From the NCBI GenBank assembly GCA_035690885.1, contig DASSKC010000061.1:1-59712 (forward strand): a DNA stretch of 59,712 nt, in the 5' to 3' direction. Origin of the DNA: Oleiagrimonas sp035690885. Lineage in GTDB: Bacteria > Pseudomonadota > Gammaproteobacteria > Xanthomonadales > Rhodanobacteraceae. Position numbers and translations under genes: made by a program. Under the pieces are notes generated by a model that was given only the letters and a program-made list of their open reading frames with translations, did no database searches and was not told the DNA's origin. Below are positions 35,501-43,154 of the stretch, in pieces; position 1 is the first letter of the stretch; each line of letters begins with the position of its first letter.

Positions 35501-35777
35501 AAAGTACGGTTTTTCGGTGCGCCTGGCCTGGAACTGGCGCAGCCATTACCTCACGGCGGCCAATCAGGGCAACTCCCGCAACCCGTTCTATGTCGACGCA
35601 TACCGGCAGTATGATCTGGGCATGAACTACAACGTCAATGACCACTTGTCGTTCACGCTGGATGCGGTCAACCTGACCGGCGAGGACATTCGCTGGCACG
35701 CCCGCTCCATGAAGCAGATGGTCCGGCTGGTCGACCAGAAGCCGCGTTACGCGCTCGGCGTACACTACAAGTTCTGA
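32577..35777 (+). CDS. TonB-dependent receptor, Xanthomonas/Caulobacter type, copy 2
   Basis: 1066 residues, the same length as the preceding receptor and colinear with it throughout: export signal (KVMFTIAGGVVIINPLYAQ), TonB-box-like LNTVVVTGVRNS, plug (AISAEDIGKFPDTNLAASLQ, VTVRGFGPQFNMVTVDGR) and barrel ending ALGVHYKF. Differences cluster in loops, for example ENAWDVQPWTGTDPAIRPG versus ENYWVAQRWTGTNAAIRPG, NDFQLPRSSTLQPYSVDSSY versus NDFNTPPTTVTKPFSEDASY, and GNLYAGPTPGGPTGSVLVSP versus SKLYVAPSANSPTGSILVGT. This suggests related but not identical ligands. ATG 32577 has AGGGGAG upstream; the longer frame to 32466 has none. It heads the SapC-cupin-halogenase-DUF6445 cassette. Confidence 0.95.
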   Translation: MNHDKFKRLRSKVMFTIAGGVVIINPLYAQNPQPGAQPAPAAQSTSSNSQNNRQSPTELNTVVVTGVRNSLEQSMNIKRNAIGIVDAISAEDIGKFPDTNLAASLQRITGVSISRRNGAGAEVTVRGFGPQFNMVTVDGRHIPGADAFGAAGQVAIGNVNGGTRAFNFAQLSPTGVRTLEVYKTGRANVASGGIGATINVKTDKPFYHPGGKVIASVGAKGIYDTSEPFDSSVTPAASGTFSYASPEKTWGIGLNVSYHKRHGGSVQATENAWDVQPWTGTDPAIRPGATVVNAPDIGQLYALPKDLRYAYYDFVAERKNAHAVFQLAPTDGLTLTLDYLFSRYDITADRGEQSMWLQRANSFTAIKFDTDEAVATPVYLRDVPTANKDFGLEQQTYAQKYKLDSIGFNAKWDVNDSLQLAFDAHDAKSQSVPDDSLTGGGVTFVGLAGTNNCTGGSQCGGAWGQEFWFNNGLPRAKRSWYPSHAAALAGTGGLVNKPFEVQNLGVQPMRVDAQSQVTEIKEFKIDGQYFFDNGRFQFGADYSKMQLHRTQATQNYQALGNWSVTNAGQYPDLMDYIHQVNTIGLFDGYNTTGIAKSTWIGSADGMLDWVHEHYPNASTTVSSSLAADNRIEEDTKAVYAQLVYNGQLGDMPITTRFGLRYERTDVTSTSMVAVPQGIVWLSNNDFQLPRSSTLQPYSVDSSYSELLPNVDFSINFTPSLKGRASYSKTMARAPFGNLYAGPTPGGPTGSVLVSPSNRAGGSNQNPALKPLLSDNLDLGLGWYFAPSSYVSLTFWDKRVDNFIGTAVTKQSLYGLRDPTSGPRAQKAAAFLQGSACAGQVAAAGGDPTSACALNNTTLFTTVALLTHAAATGGLAAYDGSSAQALNMENRYDITANPDDPLYQYNVAHPVNQHKARLHGWEFGGQYFFGHSGFGILANYTKVDGDVHFNNAGDPTVDQFALTGLSDTANIVLMYEKYGFSVRLAWNWRSHYLTAANQGNSRNPFYVDAYRQYDLGMNYNVNDHLSFTLDAVNLTGEDIRWHARSMKQMVRLVDQKPRYALGVHYKF

Positions 35778-35800
35778 CTGGAAGGGAAACGCAAGGAATT

Positions 35801-35834
35801 GGGATCACCGCAGACATGCGGTGATCCCCGCTTT
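35801..35834 (+). terminator. Hairpin after the second tandem receptor
   Basis: GGGATCACCGCA and TGCGGTGATCCC form a perfect 12-bp stem with a GACA loop, followed by CCGCTTTT. It probably lowers transcription from the receptor into the sapC-like gene rather than stopping it completely. Confidence 0.75.
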
Positions 35835-35909
35835 TCCAGCGTATGTGGCAGGCTTGACGGGCTGCCGAATACTCGAAACAGTGCCACAACTGATTTGCCT
35901 GGGGGTGAC

Positions 35910-36662
35910 ATGGCACGCTACGAATTGCTCAACAACGTCGCGCACAGGGATCTGCGCGTCATCACCCGCTTCGGCCGCGAATTCGGCGATGAGGTCGGCA
36001 TGTTGCCGGCGTATCCCACCGAGTACGCGGAGCTGCAGCGCGACTACCCCGTATTTTTCCGCAAGGACCCCGACACGGGCGAATACCAGTCGGTGGTTCT
36101 GCTCGGTTTCAGCCGAAACGAAAACCTGTTTTTGCAGGGGACGCAGTGGAACGCCGGCTATGTGCCGAGCCACATCACCAAGGGGCCGTTCCTGATCGGT
36201 TTCCAGGAGCGCGAGATCGACGGCGAGCTGCGCAACGAGCCGGTCATCCATGTCGATCTGGACCACCCGCGTGTCAGCTTCGATGAAGGCGAGCCGGCGT
36301 TTCTCCCGCAGGGCGGGCACAGCCCGTACCTGGAACACGTCATCACCGTGCTGGGCGGCATCCGTGACGGTCTGGAAGGTGGCAAGGCCATGTATCAGGC
36401 CTTCGACTCGCTGGAGCTGATCCAGCCGATCCGGCTCGACATCAAACTGGACCAGGAGCACGGTGCCGATGTCACCGGCCTGCTCGGGATCGACCGCGAG
36501 CGGCTTGCGGCATTGGATGCCGAGTCACTGCACGCGTTGCACCGTTCTGGGTATCTCGAAGGGGCCTATCTGGTACTGGCGTCGATGCACAACCTGCGCC
36601 GAATGATGGGCGAGAAGCAACGCCGCCTGGGCCAGGAAGAAGTTGCCGCCAACGCGGTCTGA
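35910..36662 (+). CDS. SapC-family protein
   Basis: 250-residue soluble protein without signal peptide. The sequence (MARYELLNNVAHRDLRV, then FGDEVGMLPAYPTEYAELQR, VVLLGFSRNENLF, GPFLIGFQ) is typical of the SapC family repeatedly found next to TonB receptors of this type. The family is named after an S-layer-linked protein of Campylobacter and has no demonstrated biochemical activity that I know of. The start at 35910 follows GGGGGTG; the upstream in-frame extension runs into the terminator. It is followed after five bases by the cupin gene, so the two are co-transcribed. Confidence 0.87.
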   Translation: MARYELLNNVAHRDLRVITRFGREFGDEVGMLPAYPTEYAELQRDYPVFFRKDPDTGEYQSVVLLGFSRNENLFLQGTQWNAGYVPSHITKGPFLIGFQEREIDGELRNEPVIHVDLDHPRVSFDEGEPAFLPQGGHSPYLEHVITVLGGIRDGLEGGKAMYQAFDSLELIQPIRLDIKLDQEHGADVTGLLGIDRERLAALDAESLHALHRSGYLEGAYLVLASMHNLRRMMGEKQRRLGQEEVAANAV

Positions 36663-36667
36663 TCGCC

Positions 36668-37690
36668 ATGACGCAACCGCTTGCCAGCGTCCACGAACGA
36701 TCGGATGTCCGCGGTGACGCATTGCCGATCGACCAACTGCTCGAAGCAGGCCAACCGGTCGTCTTGCGCGGCTTGGTCAAGCACTGGGAGTTGACGCAAG
36801 CCGGTCAACATTCGATCACGGATGCGATGGATTGCCTGCGCCGCTTCTACAACGGTCGCCCGGTGCAGTACACGTATGGCGCGCCGGACATCGCCGGCCG
36901 GGTGTTCTACACCGACGATTTCACCGACATCAACAGCGAGGTCCGGCGTGGTGGTCTGGACGAACTGCTGGATGCCATCGCGGCGCACCAGGATGATCAG
37001 CATCCGCCGACCTGGTACATGGCCTCGATGCCGGTCGATGCCGGTCTGCCGGGCTTTCGTGATACCCACGATCTGGATCTGGCTGCCTGCGGCATCGATG
37101 CGCCGCCGCGCATCTGGATCGGCAACCGGACGATTGCATCGTGCCATTACGATGCCATGCACAATATCGCCTGTTGCGCGGTCGGTCGGCGCCGGATCAC
37201 GCTGTTTCCTCCCGAGCAGATCGACAACCTCTATCCCGGGCCGCTGGAGCCGACACCGGGAGGGCAGGTGGTCAGCGTGGTCGATTTTGCCGATCCGGAC
37301 TTCGACCGCCATCCGCGCTTTCGCGACGCGCTGGCCACCGCACGGACCGCGCTTCTGGAGCCGGGCGACGCGGTGTTCATTCCCAGTCTGTGGTGGCATC
37401 ACGTGGAGGGGATGGATGCCTTCAACGTGCTGGTCAACTACTGGTGGAGTTCCATGCCGGCGTACGTGCCGACGCCGATGCACGCGCTGTATCACGCGCT
37501 GTGGACGATCCGCGACCGCCCCGAGGACGAAAAGCGCGCGTGGCGGGAGATTTTCGATTACTACGTGTTCGGCCCGGCGGACCGGGCCGGCGCCCATTTG
37601 CCGGAGGCAGCGCGCCGCGCATTGGGGCCGCTGGACGAAACCATGTCGCGGCGACTGCGGGCGATGCTGATCGATCGGCTCAATCGGTGA
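36668..37690 (+). CDS. Cupin_8/JmjC-like putative Fe(II)/2-oxoglutarate oxygenase
   Basis: 340-residue cytoplasmic protein with a JmjC/FIH-type cupin core. The HxD iron pair is H160-x-D162 in ASCHYDAMHNIACCAVG, the likely 2-oxoglutarate contact lies in RRRITLFPPEQ, and the distal histidine is in GDAVFIPSLWWHHVEGMD (H244 or H245). A helical C-terminus follows (about 280-340). Characterised relatives hydroxylate protein or peptide side chains, so a protein or peptide substrate is plausible but unproven. The gene sits between sapC-like and halogenase-like genes in a tight same-strand cluster downstream of the tandem receptors. Confidence 0.86.
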   Translation: MTQPLASVHERSDVRGDALPIDQLLEAGQPVVLRGLVKHWELTQAGQHSITDAMDCLRRFYNGRPVQYTYGAPDIAGRVFYTDDFTDINSEVRRGGLDELLDAIAAHQDDQHPPTWYMASMPVDAGLPGFRDTHDLDLAACGIDAPPRIWIGNRTIASCHYDAMHNIACCAVGRRRITLFPPEQIDNLYPGPLEPTPGGQVVSVVDFADPDFDRHPRFRDALATARTALLEPGDAVFIPSLWWHHVEGMDAFNVLVNYWWSSMPAYVPTPMHALYHALWTIRDRPEDEKRAWREIFDYYVFGPADRAGAHLPEAARRALGPLDETMSRRLRAMLIDRLNR

Positions 37691-37746
37691 AAGGCCCACC
37701 CTTTGCGGGTGAAGTAACACACAGATGAACGAGGGGAGACAGAAAC

Positions 37747-39264
37747 ATGGGTACAAATACAATTCGTCGGGTCGTGATCGCCGGCGGGGGAACCGCAGGC
37801 TGGATTGCCGCCAGCACGCTGGCGTACCAGTTTCGGGACATGCTCGACATTACCCTGGTCGAATCAAGCAAGATCAGTACCGTCGGTGTCGGCGAATCCA
37901 CCGTGCCACCGATCCGCAACTATCACCGTTTCATGAACATCGACGAGCGCGAGTTCCTGCGCTCGGTCGCCGGTACGTTCAAGCTGGGTATCTCGTTCGA
38001 GAACTGGCTGCATCGCGGGCATCGCTACATTCATCCGTTCGGTCTCAGTGGACAAGGCACGATGGTGTGCGGCTTCCATCAGTTCTGGCTCGACAGCGTG
38101 CGTCGCGGATCGGAAGCACAGCTCGGCGATTACTGTCTGGAGCATCTTGCCGCGCGCGGCGACCGCTTCGGGCTGCTCGATGGCGCGAACGTCAATTACG
38201 CCTATCATCTCGACGCGGATCTGTACGCGCGCTTCCTGCGCAAGAAATTCGAACGTCACGGGATCAAGCACGTCGAGGGCAAGATCCACGAAGTGCGCCA
38301 GAACCCCGACAGCGGTCATGTCCGATCAGTGGTGCTCGAAGACGGACAGGAACTCGAAGGTGACCTGTTCATCGATTGCACCGGCTTTCGTGGCGTGCTG
38401 ACCGAACAGACGTTGCATACCGGTTACGAGGACTGGAACCAGTGGTTGCCGTGCGACCGCGCCGTCGCCTTGCAGACCGAGTCGACCGATCCGTCTCCGG
38501 TACCGTACACGCGCGCCATCGCGCACGAGGCCGGTTGGCGCTGGCACATTCCGGTACAGCATCGTGTCGGTTGCGGGCTGGTGTTCGCAAGCCGGCACAT
38601 GTCCGATGACGAGGCCCGGGCCAGGCTTTTGCGCGATACCGGTGCCACGCCGGTGCGGGATCCGTGGCTGGTGCCGTTCCGTACCGGTCGCCGACTCAAG
38701 GCATGGAACAAGAACGTGATCGCGCTGGGTCTGGCCAGCGGCTTCATCGAACCGGTCGAGTCGACCAGCATCCACCTGACCATGAGTGCGGTGATGCGCC
38801 TGGTCGAGATGTTCCCGAGCAATGGCATTTCGCCGGAGATGGTCGAGATCTACAACCGCGAGTGCCGCCGCGAGCTCGAGCACGTGCGCGATTTCATCAT
38901 CCTTCATTACCACGCCAACCAGCGCGACGAACCGATGTGGAAGGAATGCCGCGAAATGTCGTTGCCCGATTCGTTGCGCAGTCGCATCGATGCCTGGCGT
39001 GAACGCGCGCACGTGTGGCAAGACTCGGGCGAGTTGTTCGCGGTCGATTCGTGGACGCACGTGATGCTGGGGCAGGGGCTTGTGCCGCAGCAACATCACC
39101 CCTTGCCGCGTGCGCTGTCCGATACCGACCTGAATCGCCTGCTGGCTGGCGTTCGTCAGCCGATCGACCGCGCCGTGGCGCAGATGCCGCTGCAACAGAC
39201 GTTCATCGATCGCTATTGCAAGGCATCCCCGGAAGTATGGAACGCCAAGCGACAGGCTGTTTGA
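37747..39264 (+). CDS. Flavin-dependent tryptophan-halogenase-like protein
   Basis: 505 residues with every hallmark of FADH2-dependent tryptophan halogenases: the nucleotide-binding GGGTAG (13-18), catalytic lysine K80 in GTFKLGISFENW (PrnA K79 equivalent), the halogenase signature W264-R-W266-H-I-P, and catalytic E338 in FIEPVESTSIH. Related halogenases from TonB-receptor loci of Xanthomonas and Brevundimonas brominate indole in vitro, but their natural substrates are unknown. No NRPS/PKS genes are here, so a secondary-metabolite role is not supported. GGGGAG precedes the ATG by about ten bases. The gene is followed after 18 bases by the DUF6445 gene. A flavin reductase partner is not present in the window. 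Confidence 0.92.
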   Translation: MGTNTIRRVVIAGGGTAGWIAASTLAYQFRDMLDITLVESSKISTVGVGESTVPPIRNYHRFMNIDEREFLRSVAGTFKLGISFENWLHRGHRYIHPFGLSGQGTMVCGFHQFWLDSVRRGSEAQLGDYCLEHLAARGDRFGLLDGANVNYAYHLDADLYARFLRKKFERHGIKHVEGKIHEVRQNPDSGHVRSVVLEDGQELEGDLFIDCTGFRGVLTEQTLHTGYEDWNQWLPCDRAVALQTESTDPSPVPYTRAIAHEAGWRWHIPVQHRVGCGLVFASRHMSDDEARARLLRDTGATPVRDPWLVPFRTGRRLKAWNKNVIALGLASGFIEPVESTSIHLTMSAVMRLVEMFPSNGISPEMVEIYNRECRRELEHVRDFIILHYHANQRDEPMWKECREMSLPDSLRSRIDAWRERAHVWQDSGELFAVDSWTHVMLGQGLVPQQHHPLPRALSDTDLNRLLAGVRQPIDRAVAQMPLQQTFIDRYCKASPEVWNAKRQAV

Positions 39265-39282
39265 GCGGCGGCGACGTAGATC

Positions 39283-39984
39283 ATGCTGATCACCCGTCAT
39301 CCCGATATCCGGATCGAAAAGCACACGCTTGGCAAGGAGGGCGCGCCGTTGCTGGTCATCGACAATCTGGTGGCCGATCCCGATCGACTCGTGCACAAGG
39401 CGACACGCCGTGCCTTCGACCTCGAGAGCGAACACTTTCCAGGTGTGCGTGCGCGCGCGCCGGCCATGTACGAGCGTTTCCTGGAGTCCGTTTTGAACCC
39501 GCTTCTGGATGAGCATTTCGGCATGCAGCCGGGTCGCTTCGGCTTTCCGATGTGCCACTACTCGCTGCTGGCCACGCCGCCGGAGCAGCTTCAGTTCCTG
39601 CAACGTGTACCGCACATCGATTCGGTCGACGGCAACGGTCTGGCGACCGTGCATTACCTGTTTCGGGGCGAGTGGGGCGGAACCGCGTTCTATCGCCACC
39701 GCCAAACCGGGATGGAGTACATCGACAAGCCCCGGTGGGAAACCTACTTTCATCAACTGGAAGCGGAAAGCGAAGGCGGCAACGCCCCCGCGCCCGGCTA
39801 CATCAACGGCAGCACGCCGCTGTTCGAGCAGATCGCCAGCGTGGATGCCGTCTTCAATCGCATGCTGGTCTATCGGCGCAACTCGCTGCATTCGGCGTGC
39901 GTCGACGACCATCACGTGCCGCCGCCCCGTCCACGCGAAGGGCGGCTGTCGGTCAACACGTTCATCGATGTGATACAAGCGTAA
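39283..39984 (+). CDS. DUF6445-like putative 2OG-Fe(II) oxygenase
   Basis: 233-residue soluble protein. An HxD pair (H111-I-D113 in RVPHIDSVDGNG), a GGTAFYRHRQTGM strand, a distal histidine (H203 in NSLHSACVDDHH) and a following GRLSVNTFIDV with a conserved-type Arg have the order and spacing of a small double-stranded beta-helix 2-oxoglutarate oxygenase. The family (DUF6445) is habitually found with SapC, cupin and halogenase genes by TonB receptors; its function is unknown. It is the last gene of the cassette, 18 bases after the halogenase, and the GH9 gene begins 59 bases later. Confidence 0.82.
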   Translation: MLITRHPDIRIEKHTLGKEGAPLLVIDNLVADPDRLVHKATRRAFDLESEHFPGVRARAPAMYERFLESVLNPLLDEHFGMQPGRFGFPMCHYSLLATPPEQLQFLQRVPHIDSVDGNGLATVHYLFRGEWGGTAFYRHRQTGMEYIDKPRWETYFHQLEAESEGGNAPAPGYINGSTPLFEQIASVDAVFNRMLVYRRNSLHSACVDDHHVPPPRPREGRLSVNTFIDVIQA

Positions 39985-40043
39985 GACGTATCGGGTGACG
40001 GGCATACGCCCTGTCGCCCCCGAACTCGGATCGAGGTGAATTC

Positions 40044-42632
40044 ATGTGGTGCACATTGCAAACGAGGTTCCTGTTGTCGGTATTGATGATAGCGCTATCA
40101 TTCAATGCATGGGCCGCAGCTGATCCGACGGGGCTGAAAGTCACCGACACGGGTTACCTGCGGGGGAAAGGCGCCAGCGTCATGCTGTATGCCGACAGCT
40201 ACAGCCCGATCTTTTTCGATCAAAAAAATGCGGCGCTGCAGATCATCCTGCACGGTCGTCGGATCGCTACCAACGGCAGCATGCGCTTCACGCCGACGCC
40301 GGAACAATGGAGTCGCATTCCCCATCTCAAAGCGCACCACGCCGATCGCGCCGGCGACCGGCTGGATGCCGAATTGTCTTATCCGGACTATCACATCGAC
40401 TATCACGTCAGCGTGGCGCCCGAGCCAGGCGGCTTCCGCATCAGCCTCGATCTCGACAAGCCGTTGCCGGCGGCACTGGTGGGTCGGGTCGGATACAACC
40501 TGGAGTTCCTGCCATCTCTTTATGCAGGCAAGGCGTACCGCATCGGTGACGACACCTACGGGCGGCTGCCACAGTATCCGGAAGGTCGCATGACTGCCAT
40601 GCCCCCGCCAGCGGGCGCGCCGTCCCGACCGGCGTACATCGAGCGTTGGCGCAAGGCACGTCACTACATGGTGCCGCGTCCGTTGGTCGAGGGAGAGCGC
40701 GTGACGCTGGCGCCCGCCAGTCGCCTGTACCGGGTCACGATCCGTTCGGATGGACAGCCGGTGAAGCTGTACGACGGACGCAACCAGGCCAGCAACGGCT
40801 GGTTCGTGGTGCGCTCGACGATCCCGGCGGGCAAAACGACAGATGCACTCGTGTGGCACGTGCAGTTGGCCTCCGTACCCGGCTGGACGCGACCACCGGT
40901 CATCACGCACAGCCAGGTCGGTTATGCCACCCGCTTTCCGAAAGTCGCCGTGATCGAGCTCGATCCCGCGTTCGACGCCCCGCCCAAGGCATCGTTGCTG
41001 CGTCTGTCCGATGAGGGTGTCTTCAAGAAGGTGTATCAGGCGCGCGTGTCCAAGCCACGGCACTGGCTTCGCTACGATTACGCGAAGTTCGACTTTTCTT
41101 CCGTGACACGTCCGGGCCTGTACACGATTGCCTATGCCGGGCAGCAGACCCGACCGTTTCGCATCGCCGACGATGTCTACGCCAACACCTGGCAAACCAG
41201 CCTGGATGGTTTCATGGCCGTGCAAATGGACCACGTGGCCGTACACGATGCCTATCGCGTCTGGCACGGTGTGGCGCACATGGATGATGCACGGCAGGCG
41301 CCACCGAATATCCATTCATTCGATGGCTACTGGATGGGCGCCGAGACCTGGTCGCCGTTCGAACCCGGCGAACACGTTCCGGGCCTGGACGTTGGTGGCT
41401 GGTTCGATGCCGGCGATTTCGACAGCGATGCCCTTGACCAGTTGCAGACCATTCGCAACCTGGCCGTGACGTATGCGACTTTTCGGCCGGCATGGGACCA
41501 GTTGACGGTCGATGAGAAGGCGCGGCAGGTCGTGATGCATCAGCCGGACGGCACGCCCGACATGATCCAGCAGATCGAGCATGGCGTGTTGCAGACGCTG
41601 GCACAGATCCACGCGTTCGGTCATCCGATCATGGGTGTGCATGCCTCCACGCTGTCGCAGTACACGTTCATCGGCGACGCCGCGTCGCAAACCGATGGAC
41701 ACATTCACGACCCGAATCTCGGCCAACACGAGGTGGTCGGCAACCGTTCCGGCATGCCGGATGATCGCTGGGCATGGACCAACCACAACGTGTCCATGGA
41801 CTACTCGGCCATTGCCTCGTTGGCGGCCGCGTCCAGCGCATTGAAAGGCTGGAACGATGATCTGGCACGCGATTGTTTGGGTACGGCCATCAACTTGTGG
41901 AACCACGAACAGGCGCACCCCGGTCCCGATGTGCCGGCACGTTTTGACAGCGACAGTCCGCCATACGAATGGGTGGCCACGCTGCAGTTGCTGATCGCCA
42001 CCGACGGAGCCAAGCCGTATCGGAAGCGTGTCCAGCAGCTGTTCCCGGAGGCGCTTGAGCACATGATGCAACGTGGCTGGATGGCGGTTCGAGGGCTGTC
42101 CCACCTGGACCCGGCTTACACGGACCGGTTCAAGAAGGCGCTGGTCACATGGCTGCCAGAGATGCGCCGGCAGATGGCCAAGACACCATTCGGCGTACCT
42201 CCGGCCACCGGCGGCTGGGGCAACTCGGCGCAGGTGGCGCGCTTCGGCATCGCCATGTACTTCCTGCACCGGGCATTTCCCGACCTGGTCGGGCCGGAGG
42301 CGACCTTGCGCGTGGCCAACTACCTGCTTGGCACGCACCCGGTCAACAGCGTGTCCTACATCGCCGGGGTCGGGGCGGTATCCAAGCCGCAGACCTACTC
42401 GAACAACCGTGGTGACCACAGCCATATCCCGGGTGGGATGATTCCCGGCTACATCATCATCAAACCCGACTTTCCCGAATGCATCACCGACTTCGGCATG
42501 CTCTGGTTCGAGGACGAAACAACGATCGGCGCCGCCACCAGCTGGATTCTGGAGGCCAATGCCGCGGCGGCGATCGTGCGAGCGGAAGGCAATGGTGTTG
42601 CTCGCGTCGAAGGTTCTCCGCGGATTCCGTGA
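40044..42632 (+). CDS. Exported GH9-type glycoside hydrolase
   Basis: 862-residue secreted protein with a signal peptide ending FNAWA-AA. Residues about 30-285 form an N-terminal region I cannot assign. A CelD_N/Ig-like domain begins ITHSQVGYATRFPKVAVIEL (about 285-375), followed by an (alpha/alpha)6 catalytic domain. The GH9 base pair is D455-A-G-D458 in GGWFDAGDFDSD. NYLLGTHPVNSVSYIAGVG and NNRGDHSHIPGG match the GH9 substrate region. The acid is likely E825 in EDETTIGAATSWILEAN, where the usual Asp-Tyr-Asn after the Glu is absent. The divergent active-site end and the xylan context leave the substrate open. The start has GAGGTG upstream. A perfect operator palindrome lies within its signal-peptide codons. 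Confidence 0.85.
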   Translation: MWCTLQTRFLLSVLMIALSFNAWAAADPTGLKVTDTGYLRGKGASVMLYADSYSPIFFDQKNAALQIILHGRRIATNGSMRFTPTPEQWSRIPHLKAHHADRAGDRLDAELSYPDYHIDYHVSVAPEPGGFRISLDLDKPLPAALVGRVGYNLEFLPSLYAGKAYRIGDDTYGRLPQYPEGRMTAMPPPAGAPSRPAYIERWRKARHYMVPRPLVEGERVTLAPASRLYRVTIRSDGQPVKLYDGRNQASNGWFVVRSTIPAGKTTDALVWHVQLASVPGWTRPPVITHSQVGYATRFPKVAVIELDPAFDAPPKASLLRLSDEGVFKKVYQARVSKPRHWLRYDYAKFDFSSVTRPGLYTIAYAGQQTRPFRIADDVYANTWQTSLDGFMAVQMDHVAVHDAYRVWHGVAHMDDARQAPPNIHSFDGYWMGAETWSPFEPGEHVPGLDVGGWFDAGDFDSDALDQLQTIRNLAVTYATFRPAWDQLTVDEKARQVVMHQPDGTPDMIQQIEHGVLQTLAQIHAFGHPIMGVHASTLSQYTFIGDAASQTDGHIHDPNLGQHEVVGNRSGMPDDRWAWTNHNVSMDYSAIASLAAASSALKGWNDDLARDCLGTAINLWNHEQAHPGPDVPARFDSDSPPYEWVATLQLLIATDGAKPYRKRVQQLFPEALEHMMQRGWMAVRGLSHLDPAYTDRFKKALVTWLPEMRRQMAKTPFGVPPATGGWGNSAQVARFGIAMYFLHRAFPDLVGPEATLRVANYLLGTHPVNSVSYIAGVGAVSKPQTYSNNRGDHSHIPGGMIPGYIIIKPDFPECITDFGMLWFEDETTIGAATSWILEANAAAAIVRAEGNGVARVEGSPRIP
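40087..40100. promoter_or_regulatory. XylR-type operator inside the GH9 signal-peptide coding sequence
   Basis: TGATAGCGCTATCA is a perfect 14-bp palindrome (16 bp with the flanking A and T), 43 bases into the gene, encoding Met-Ile-Ala-Leu-Ser of the signal peptide. It is identical to the operator upstream of xylB. Confidence 0.82.
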
Positions 42633-43154
42633 AGCAACCCATCCAAAATGCGCTTGATGCATGTACACGCTACATCGTCATTCCGGCGAAGGTCCACTGT
42701 TGTCCGGAATAAATGCCTGAGGCCCGCATATAAGGCTTCTACCCACCTCACCGTCATCCCGGCGCAGGCCGGGATCCATTGTCGCGCTTGCCAAGGTACT
42801 GAATTTAAAGCGTCTGCGCTCCGATCCCAATGGATTCCGGCTTTCGCCGGAATGACGGTATGGCATGTGCATGCGACACGCGTACTTTTTGAGTCTGGTG
42901 CTTTGCGGAACATCCGAAAAACAGGAGCATCAAGGTTCCCGAGACCTTCCCCCAGATTATTCCGGACAGCAGTGGGCGAAGGCCGGAATCCAGTGTCTTT
43001 CGTGCTCGCCTGGAGTATAGAAAGACACTGGATCCCAGCCTGCGCTGGGATGACGCGGAATTACGGCCTCATGCGTGCCGGGAGATGTCACTGTCTGCCG
43101 ACGGTCCGCTGCTCAAACTTCCTGACAACATGGAAATCCCGATATGAATCCCGT
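42633..43154. repeat. Mosaic of palindromic repeats between GH9 and GH3 genes
   Basis: 522 non-coding bases between convergent genes. Units of the type CGTCATTCCGGCG...GGAATCC occur at 42674-42700, 42751-42781, 42828-42859 (inverted) and 42981-43060. Several form pairs: 42750-42781 with 42828-42859, and 42693-42711 with 42958-42976. A 14-bp inverted repeat ATCCAGTGTCTTTC (42988-43001) pairs with 43020-43033. The elements can fold on both strands and may end transcription of both operons. No gene is visible. Confidence 0.8.

Noticed and set aside
37747..39264. Halogenase as part of a secondary-metabolite (NRPS/PKS or alkaloid) cluster
   Set aside because: No biosynthetic, carrier-protein, resistance or flavin-reductase genes are adjacent; neighbours are SapC, cupin, DUF6445, receptors and glycosidases.
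38326..40005. 559-codon minus-strand frame opposite the halogenase and DUF6445 genes
   Set aside because: Low-complexity His/Arg/Gln-rich translation with no motif. It spans two real plus-strand genes with full active-site signatures.
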